Assembly: GCF_010211765.1 (NCBI RefSeq)
Contig: NZ_PDWO01000005.1
Span: 1-64,000 of the forward strand
DNA from: Pseudoxanthomonas kaohsiungensis
GTDB lineage: Bacteria; Pseudomonadota; Gammaproteobacteria; Xanthomonadales; Xanthomonadaceae
Reading direction: 5' to 3'
DNA length: 64,000 nucleotides
Position numbers and translations under genes: made by a program. The first letter of the stretch is position 1, and each line of letters begins with the position of its first letter. Positions 58,413-64,000 of the stretch are shown here, piece after piece. Below the pieces are notes generated by a model. It was not told the origin of the DNA and did no database searches. It worked only from the letters and a program-made list of their open reading frames with translations.

Positions 58413-58715
58413 ATGGCCCGTTTCGCCAGTTTCCGCGAGTTCTATCCGTACTACCTGTCCGAGCACAGCAACCGCACCTCGCGGCGCTTGCACTTCATCG
58501 GCAGCTGCGGCGTGCTGGTGCTGCTGGCCCTGGCGATCGCGCGCGGCAACCCGTGGTGGCTGCTGGCCGCGCTGGCGTGCGGCTATGGATTCGCCTGGAT
58601 CGGGCACTTCTTCTTCGAGAAGAACCGGCCGGCGACCTTCCGCCATCCGTTCTACTCCTTCGCCGGCGACTGGGTGATGTTCAAGGACATCCTGACCGGG
58701 AAGATCCGCTTCTGA
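58413..58715 (+). CDS. Mpo1-like (DUF962) membrane protein
   Basis: A 100-residue protein. YYLSEHSNRTSRRLHFIGS near residue 13 and WIGHFFFEKNRPATFRHP near 61 carry the conserved histidines of the Mpo1 family, which in yeast is an iron-dependent dioxygenase acting on 2-hydroxy fatty acids. Two hydrophobic segments (30-45, 48-62). Bacterial substrate unknown. GGAGGGG lies about nine bases before ATG 58413. Confidence 0.9.
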   Translation: MARFASFREFYPYYLSEHSNRTSRRLHFIGSCGVLVLLALAIARGNPWWLLAALACGYGFAWIGHFFFEKNRPATFRHPFYSFAGDWVMFKDILTGKIRF

Positions 58716-58720
58716 GCCCG

Positions 58721-58743
58721 GCGCCCCGCGCGACGCGGGGCGC
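58721..58743 (+). terminator. GC-rich stem-loop between convergent genes
   Basis: A perfect 10-base stem GCGCCCCGCG (58721-58730) with 58734-58743, loop CGA. No T run follows. It sits six bases past the Mpo1-like stop and before the end of the facing gene; terminator or transcript-end stabiliser. Confidence 0.5.
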
Positions 58744-58771
58744 ATTGCGCGACGGACGCGGGGCCGGCGGC

Positions 58772-59143
58772 TCAGCGCGCCGCGGCCGGGCCTTCGTAGA
58801 ACATCAGGAATGCCGCGCCGACGATCAGCACGAAGGCCGCGTAGTGGTTCCACTTCAGCGGCTGGCCGAGGTACCAGGCCGAGAAGCCGGCGAACACCAC
58901 CAGGGTGATGATCTCCTGGATCGTCTTGAGCTGGACCACCGAATACACCGCGCTGCCCATCCGGTTGGCCGGCACCATCAGCAGGTATTCGAAGAAGGCG
59001 ATGCCCCAGCTGACCAGGATCACGGTCAGCAGCGGCGCATGCTTGTACTTCAGGTGCCCGTACCAGGCGAAGGTCATGAACACGTTGCTGCCCAGCAGGA
59101 GCAGCAGCGGGACGAAATAGCTGGAGACGGGCAGGGCGGGCAT
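58772..59143 (-). CDS. DUF486/DMT-type small membrane protein
   Basis: A 123-residue protein with four hydrophobic segments (9-26, 38-56, 76-92, 99-115). The blocks NVFMTFAWYGHLKYK, WGIAFFEYLLMVPANRMG and QLKTIQEIITLVVF are characteristic of DUF486, a half-length relative of drug/metabolite transporters. Transport substrate unknown. Confidence 0.9.
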   Translation of the reverse strand: MPALPVSSYFVPLLLLLGSNVFMTFAWYGHLKYKHAPLLTVILVSWGIAFFEYLLMVPANRMGSAVYSVVQLKTIQEIITLVVFAGFSAWYLGQPLKWNHYAAFVLIVGAAFLMFYEGPAAAR

Positions 59144-59274
59144 CGGGCAGGCGCACTCGTGGGAACCGGGAGCGCAGCATAGGCCAGCGCCGCGCCCCGA
59201 TCATCGCCCCGCGCGCGCCGGCCCCCCGAAGAGGCCCGGCTGCACGGTGTCGTCCCACGCGACGCGGCGGGCGC

Positions 59275-61764
59275 TCAGGCCTCCCGCAGCGCCAGCGCCG
59301 GCGGGGTGCGCAGGATCCGCCGGGTTCCCGACCAGCCGGCCACCAGGCTCAGCAGCACTCCCAGTGCGCCGCCGGCGAGCAGCGACGTCCACGGCGGCGA
59401 CAGGGCCAGTTCGAACAGCTGGCGCGACACGAGGGTGCCGATGAGCGCGGCCGCGCCGACCGCCAGGATCGCCGCGAGCAGTCCCAGTGCGCCGAATTCG
59501 ACCAGCACCGCGCCGCGCAGCTGGCCGTGCCGCGCGCCCAGGGTGCGCAGCACCGCGCTGTCGAAGCGGCGCTCGCCCGCGGTCGCCTGCAGCGCCGCGA
59601 GCAGCACGAGCACGCCGGCGGCCAGGCTGAAGCCCATCACCAGCTGCACCGCCTGCGCCACCTGCTCGATCACCTCGCGCACGCGTTGCAGGATCGCGTC
59701 GATTTCCAGCACCGATACGTTCGGGAACTCGCGGGCCACCGGCGCCAGCGCCGCAGTCCGGCCGGAGGGAAGGTGGAAGCTGGAGATCAGGCTGTAAGGT
59801 GCGTCACCGACCGCGCCGGCATTGAGCAGCAGGAAGAAGTTGACCCGGAACGAATCCCAGTCGGCCTTGCGCAGGCTGGTCACGGTGAACGTGCGCTCCT
59901 GCTCGCCAAGTTGCAGGGTGACCGTGTCGCCCAGTCCCAGCCCGTAGCGCCCGGCCCAGCCTTCCTCCACCGAGGCTTCGGCGCCGGTGCTTCCCGGCTT
60001 CCAGAACGTGCCTGCCAGCAGCGTGTTTGCCGGCGGGAAGGTGCTGCGCCAGGAGAAATTCACCGGCCGGTTGGCCTCGTCCCCGGCGCCGTCAGCGCCA
60101 TCGTCGGCTTCGCGCCGTGGCGGCCGGCCGTTGATCGCCACCAGCCGGCCGGTGCCGAACGGCTGCAGGTCGGGATCGGCCACGCCGATGCCGCGCAGCG
60201 TGCTTTCCACGGCGCCGGCCTGGTCGCGCTGGATGTTGAGTAGGAAGTGGTTGGGCGTATCCGGCGGCAGCCGCTCGCGCCACTCGCCGAGCAGCCCCGG
60301 GCCGATCACCGCCAGCAGCAGCAGCGCGCACAGCGACAACGACAATCCGACCAGTTGCACCACGGCCAGGGCGCGCCGCCGGGTCAGTGCCGCCAGCCCC
60401 AGCTTCCATGCGCCACCCACACGCCGTTGCACGCGCCGCAGCAGCCACAACAGCACGATGCCGGCCAGCGCGGACAGCACCGCGAGTGCGCCGAGGCCGC
60501 CGAGGATCCAGGCCGCCAGCGGCAGGTCGCCGGTGGCGTAGACCGCCAGCACCACCGTCGCGGCGAGGGCGGCCAGGTAAGTGAGCAGCGAAGTGGGGGG
60601 CAGCGCGGCGAAGCTGCGGTTGAGCACGCGCATCGGCGGGACCCCGCGCAGGCGCAGCAGCGGCGGCAGGCCGAAGCCCAGCAGCAACAGCAGGCCGATG
60701 CCGGCCCCGCTGAGGACCGGCGTCGCCTGTGGCAGTGGCAGGCGCGCCGGGATCAGGCTGCCCAGCACTTCGACCAGCGCCATCTGCGCGAGCATGCCGA
60801 TGCCGATGCCCAGCACGCAGGCCGGGACTGCCAGCAGCAGCAGTTGCAGCGACAGGGCCGCCAGGATGTCGCGCTGGCGCGCGCCCAGGCAGCGCAGGAC
60901 CGCCACCGTGTCGATCCGGCGCAGGGCGAAACGGTTGGCCGCCAGTGCCGTGGCCACGCCGGCCAGCAGCACCGCGAGCAACGCGGACAGGGCGAGGAAG
61001 CGTCCGGCGCGGTCGAACGCGCCGCGCAGTCCCTGCTGCGCGTCCTCGATCGTGACCAGGCGCACGCGGCCGTCCAGGCGTGGCTGAAGCCATTGGCGGA
61101 AGTCGTCGATGGCAGCGGCGTCGCCGGCGAACATCAGCCGGTAGGAGGCGCGGCTGCCCGGGCCGAGCAGGCCGGCGGCATCGACGTCGGCGCGATTGAC
61201 CAGCAACGGCGGGGCCATCTGCAGCAGCTCGCCGGAAGCGTCCGGCTCGGCCAGCAGCACTGCGGTAATGCGCACGCGGCCGTTGCCGAACTCGATCTCG
61301 TCGCCCACCTGCACGCCGAGCGCCTTGAGCAGGCGCGGATCGGCGTAGGCCTGGCCCGGCGCCGGCGTCTTCGCGGCCTCGCCACCGAGGCCACCCTCGT
61401 CGTGCCCGACGCGCAGCTGCCCGCGCAGCGGATACCCCTCGCTCACGCCCTTGACCGTGGCCATCTGGCTGGCCTCGCCGTGGAACAGCACGCTCGGGAA
61501 CGCGACCATGCGCACGCTGCGCAAGCCGCGCTGGCGGGCTTCGTCGGCCAGTCCCGCCGGCGGCTCCTCGCGTCCGCGCACGCCCAGGTCGCCACCGACG
61601 ACCTCGGCGGCGCTGGAGGTCAGGGCCAGGGTCACCCGGTCGACCAGGGTGCCGACCGCGGTCATCGCCGCCACCCCCAGGGCGAGCGCAGCGAACACGG
61701 TCATCAGGTCGCCCGCGAGGAATTCACGGCGCAGGGAACGCGCCGCATGCCGCAGCACGTTCAT
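59275..61764 (-). CDS. FtsX-type ABC permease, YbbP type
   Basis: An 829-residue inner-membrane permease with two FtsX-like halves. Membrane segments: one near 20-40, then three near 255-280, 305-330 and 350-370, a middle set at 395-445 and 470-490, and a final three at 705-730, 755-780 and 795-815; large periplasmic domains lie between. RRIDTVAVLRCLGARQRDIL near 285 and RRFDSAVLRTLGARHGQLRG near 735 are the FtsX coupling helices. Its partner ATPase overlaps by ATGA. With tesA it matches the E. coli tesA-ybbA-ybbP locus. Confidence 0.92.
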   Translation of the reverse strand: MNVLRHAARSLRREFLAGDLMTVFAALALGVAAMTAVGTLVDRVTLALTSSAAEVVGGDLGVRGREEPPAGLADEARQRGLRSVRMVAFPSVLFHGEASQMATVKGVSEGYPLRGQLRVGHDEGGLGGEAAKTPAPGQAYADPRLLKALGVQVGDEIEFGNGRVRITAVLLAEPDASGELLQMAPPLLVNRADVDAAGLLGPGSRASYRLMFAGDAAAIDDFRQWLQPRLDGRVRLVTIEDAQQGLRGAFDRAGRFLALSALLAVLLAGVATALAANRFALRRIDTVAVLRCLGARQRDILAALSLQLLLLAVPACVLGIGIGMLAQMALVEVLGSLIPARLPLPQATPVLSGAGIGLLLLLGFGLPPLLRLRGVPPMRVLNRSFAALPPTSLLTYLAALAATVVLAVYATGDLPLAAWILGGLGALAVLSALAGIVLLWLLRRVQRRVGGAWKLGLAALTRRRALAVVQLVGLSLSLCALLLLAVIGPGLLGEWRERLPPDTPNHFLLNIQRDQAGAVESTLRGIGVADPDLQPFGTGRLVAINGRPPRREADDGADGAGDEANRPVNFSWRSTFPPANTLLAGTFWKPGSTGAEASVEEGWAGRYGLGLGDTVTLQLGEQERTFTVTSLRKADWDSFRVNFFLLLNAGAVGDAPYSLISSFHLPSGRTAALAPVAREFPNVSVLEIDAILQRVREVIEQVAQAVQLVMGFSLAAGVLVLLAALQATAGERRFDSAVLRTLGARHGQLRGAVLVEFGALGLLAAILAVGAAALIGTLVSRQLFELALSPPWTSLLAGGALGVLLSLVAGWSGTRRILRTPPALALREA

Positions 61765-62450
61765 GCCGGGTCCCCGGCCTGTTCGCCGTCGGCAAGCGGC
61801 GCGACCGCATGCAGGCGGCCGCCATCCAGGCGATACACCCGCCGGCAGCGCCGCGCCAGCGCCAGGTCGTGGGTCACCAGCACCAGGGTGGTGGCGTTGC
61901 GGCGGTTGAGCTCGAACAGCAGGTCGCTGACGTGCTGGCCGGTGGCCTGGTCGAGGTTGCCGGTGGGCTCGTCGGCGAACAGGATCCGTGGCCGGCCGAC
62001 GAAGGCGCGAGCCAGGGCCACGCGCTGCTGCTCGCCGCCGGAGAGCTGGCGCGGGTAATGCCGGCGCCGCTTGTCCAGGCCGACCGACTCGAGCACCTCG
62101 CGCACCCGCGCCACGTCCTCGCGGCCGGCCAGCTCGAGCGGCAGCGCCACGTTCTCCTCGGCGGTCAGCGACGGCAGGAGGTGGAAACTCTGGAACACGA
62201 ATCCGACTTCGCGCGCGCGCAACGCCGCGCGCGCCTCCTCGTCCAGGGCGTCCAGCCGCTGCCCGGCGAGGGTGATGCTGCCGCGGCTCGGCAGGTCCAG
62301 CCCGGCGAGCAGCCCGAGCAGGGTGGTCTTGCCCGAGCCGGAGGCGCCTACGATGGCGACCGTGCCGCCTTCATCGACGGTCAAGTCCACGCCATCGAGT
62401 ATCCGCACTTCTCCTTCCGGTCCGGCTACCGACTTGCCGACGTCGTGCAC
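61761..62450 (-). CDS. ABC transporter ATPase, YbbA/LolD type
   Basis: About 229 residues from the first standard start (GTG 62450). Walker A AIVGASGSGKTTLLGLLAG, Q-loop FVFQSFHLLPSL, signature LSGGEQQRVALARAF and Walker B ILFADEPTGNLD are intact. Compared with E. coli YbbA, GTG 62450 lacks the first residues of strand one. In-frame codons continue upstream to an ATC at 62498, six bases after GGAG, reading IDTLSTTAPSIATAIA before the GTG; the true N-terminus probably lies there. Pairs with YbbP; divergent from tesA. Confidence 0.9.
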   Translation of the reverse strand: MHDVGKSVAGPEGEVRILDGVDLTVDEGGTVAIVGASGSGKTTLLGLLAGLDLPSRGSITLAGQRLDALDEEARAALRAREVGFVFQSFHLLPSLTAEENVALPLELAGREDVARVREVLESVGLDKRRRHYPRQLSGGEQQRVALARAFVGRPRILFADEPTGNLDQATGQHVSDLLFELNRRNATTLVLVTHDLALARRCRRVYRLDGGRLHAVAPLADGEQAGDPA

Positions 62451-62511
62451 GGCGATCGCGGTGGCTATGCTGGGAGCGGTAGTGGACAGGGTATCGATGG
62501 GAGTCTCCAGG

Positions 62512-63180
62512 ATGCGGATGATCGAAGGTTGGCGGGGCAGGGTCGCGGGGCGGCCGCGCCGGCTGGCGTGCTGGCTGCTGCTGGCAGCATCGCTGCTGGC
62601 GCCGGTGCTGGCCTGTGCCAGAGGTCCGGCCACCGGTCCGGTGCTGGTGGTGGGCGACAGCCTGAGCGCCGAGCACAACATACCGGCGGGCTCGGGCTGG
62701 GTCAGCCTGCTCGGCCACCGGCTGGCCGCGCGCGATGACCGGCCGCGCGAGGTGGTCAATGCCAGCATAAGCGGCGAAACCACCGCCGGTGCGCTGGTGC
62801 GACTGCCGGCGCTCCTGGCCAGGCACCGGCCTTCGGTGCTGGTGATCGAGCTGGGTGGCAACGACGCCCTTCGCGGGCTGGCACCGGCGCAGGTGCGAGG
62901 CAACCTGGAGAAGATGGTCGTGCTGGCCGGGGACGCCGGCGCCAAGGTGCTGCTGCTCGGCATCGATGTTCCGCCCAACTACGGTCCGGCCTACCGCCAG
63001 CGCCTGCGCCAGGTCTATGCGGACCTGGCCCGGCAGCATGGCGTCGCACTGGTGCCGTTCTTCCTCGAGGGCGTGGCCCTGCAGCCCGGCCTCATGCAAT
63101 CCGACGGCCTGCATCCCACCGCCGCGGCCCAGCCGCGCCTGCTCGAGAACGCCTGGCCGTTGCTGGAACCGCTCCTGTAA
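62512..63180 (+). CDS. tesA: Arylesterase/acyl-CoA thioesterase I (TesA/TAP)
   Basis: A 222-residue periplasmic SGNH hydrolase. A basic start and hydrophobic stretch (LACWLLLAASLLAPVLACA) form the signal peptide. Block I VLVVGDSLSAEHNI carries the catalytic Ser, block III VIELGGNDALRGL the Asn, and block V SDGLHPTAAAQ the Asp and His. These enzymes are esterase, thioesterase and lysophospholipase in one. ATG 62512 or 62518 may start it; GGGAG precedes the first. Divergent from ybbA-ybbP. Confidence 0.93.
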   Translation: MRMIEGWRGRVAGRPRRLACWLLLAASLLAPVLACARGPATGPVLVVGDSLSAEHNIPAGSGWVSLLGHRLAARDDRPREVVNASISGETTAGALVRLPALLARHRPSVLVIELGGNDALRGLAPAQVRGNLEKMVVLAGDAGAKVLLLGIDVPPNYGPAYRQRLRQVYADLARQHGVALVPFFLEGVALQPGLMQSDGLHPTAAAQPRLLENAWPLLEPLL

Positions 63181-63320
63181 CGCGCGGTATCGCGTTTCCC
63201 AAATGCGCGCTGAACCGACGCTCTGCCCGGTCCTTTCCCGCGGCGCCGGGACAGGTGTCTTCACATGCCATCTACCCGGTCTTGGGCAAGGTTCACAAAG
63301 CTGAAAACACGGAGTGCGAC

Positions 63321-64000
63321 ATGCGTCAGGGCAAAGAGACCGCCGGGCTGGTGCTGGTCGTCGAGGACAACCGAAACATCTCCGAGATGATCGGCGAGTA
63401 CCTCGAAAGCCGGGGTTTCGAAGTCGACTACGCCGCCGATGGCCTGGACGGCTATCGCCTCGCCGCCGAGAACAGCTACGACGCGGTGGTGCTGGACCTG
63501 ATGCTGCCGCGGCTGGACGGCATCGAGGTCTGTCGCCGGTTGCGCAGCGACGCACGCAAGTCCACCCCCGTGCTCATGCTGACCGCGCGCGACACCCTGG
63601 ACGACAAGCTCACCGGCCTGAGCCATGGCGCCGACGACTACCTGACCAAGCCATTCGCCATCCAGGAGCTGGAAGCGCGCCTGCGAGCGCTGATCCGCCG
63701 CGAGCGCCGCCAGGTCGGTTCCGAGGTGCTGACCGTCGCCGACCTCGTGCTGGACCCGGTGAGCATGCGCGTGACGCGCGGCGACCTGGAACTGCAGCTG
63801 TCGCCGATCGGCCTGAAGCTGCTGACCATCCTGATGCGCGAATCGCCGCGCGTGGTGAGCCGCCAGGAGATCGAGCGCGAGATCTGGGGCAACAGCCTGC
63901 CCGACTCGGACACGTTGCGCAGCCACCTCTACAACCTGCGCAAGGTGATCGACAAGCCGTTCGACCGGCCGCTGCTGCATACCGTGCAGAGCGCGGGCTA
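63321..64000 (+). CDS. OmpR/PhoB-family response regulator, cut by window end
   Basis: At least 226 residues, open at the window end. Receiver domain: LVLVVEDNRNISEMI at residue 10, phosphorylated Asp in YDAVVLDLMLPRLDGIEVC near 57, LMLTARDTLDDKLTG and the lysine in DYLTKPFAIQELEARL near 112. DNA-binding winged helix: LSPIGLKLLTILMRESPRVV and SDTLRSHLYNLRKVIDKP, ending at SAGY. A sensor kinase gene probably follows. The preceding 140 bases may hold the promoter, but no clear boxes were seen. Confidence 0.93.
   Translation, partial: MRQGKETAGLVLVVEDNRNISEMIGEYLESRGFEVDYAADGLDGYRLAAENSYDAVVLDLMLPRLDGIEVCRRLRSDARKSTPVLMLTARDTLDDKLTGLSHGADDYLTKPFAIQELEARLRALIRRERRQVGSEVLTVADLVLDPVSMRVTRGDLELQLSPIGLKLLTILMRESPRVVSRQEIEREIWGNSLPDSDTLRSHLYNLRKVIDKPFDRPLLHTVQSAG

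Overview
The window looks like chromosome from a high-GC gammaproteobacterium of the Xanthomonadaceae/Lysobacteraceae (Lysobacter, Luteimonas or Pseudoxanthomonas type). Three things point there: GC-rich codon use throughout; xanthomonad-like neighbourhoods (gshB next to a pilGHIJ-chpA cluster, kup lying between ruvA and ruvB, tesA/ybbA/ybbP, lptD-surA-pdxA); and many GTAG-headed REP-like palindromes of the kind described in Stenotrophomonas. Species cannot be named from sequence alone. The left edge carries long G homopolymers that look like a poor contig end.

Layout. 1-7.7 kb: a truncated exported gene at the edge, yheS, an FmdB zinc ribbon, a lipoprotein, a DUF3011 protein, aspS, a repeat-filled gap and a GNAT acetyltransferase. 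7.7-10.8 kb: an ohr/hydrolase pair divergent from an AraC regulator, plus a second hydrolase. 10.8-15.8 kb: yebC-ruvC-ruvA-kup-ruvB. 15.8-16.5 kb: a gene-free, repeat-rich junction. 16.5-23.5 kb (minus strand): btuM-like, cobalamin adenosyltransferase, deacetylase-like, lptD, surA, pdxA. 23.6-26.0 kb: two ubiquinone-type hydroxylases. 26.1-31 kb: an EF-hand protein, a Tat-type oxidoreductase divergent from an SMP-30 protein, an unrecognised gene, and rlmM. 31-36 kb: a deaminase, glnS, DUF2007, msrA, an exported protein and tal. 36-39 kb: pyk and a class I aldolase. 39.6-53.4 kb: tonB-like and gshB, then the twitching chemosensory operon pilGHIJ-chpA, a CheB-like gene and a CheW-like gene. 53.5-64 kb: rsmE-bioA, nudE-cysQ, mazG, three small membrane or membrane-associated proteins, ybbP-ybbA divergent from tesA, and a response regulator cut by the window end.

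Most genes are housekeeping: translation fidelity, Holliday-junction processing, outer-membrane biogenesis, glycolysis and redox repair. The coherent system is the type IV pilus chemosensory array (PilG/H receivers, PilI and ChpC-like couplers, PilJ receptor, ChpA kinase). Its methylation branch appears lost: no CheR-like gene is present, and the CheB-like protein lacks its catalytic residues.

The most unusual signals lie between genes. Nine genes end on a TAG stop that is the last three bases of a GTAGG repeat head. In three convergent pairs both stops are of this kind, so the repeat fills the whole gap. A second repeat family is built as hairpins nested inside longer inverted arms; arm sequences differ between copies but stay complementary within each copy. 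Two genes have no standard start codon upstream of an obvious N-terminus and show a Shine-Dalgarno-spaced ATC instead.
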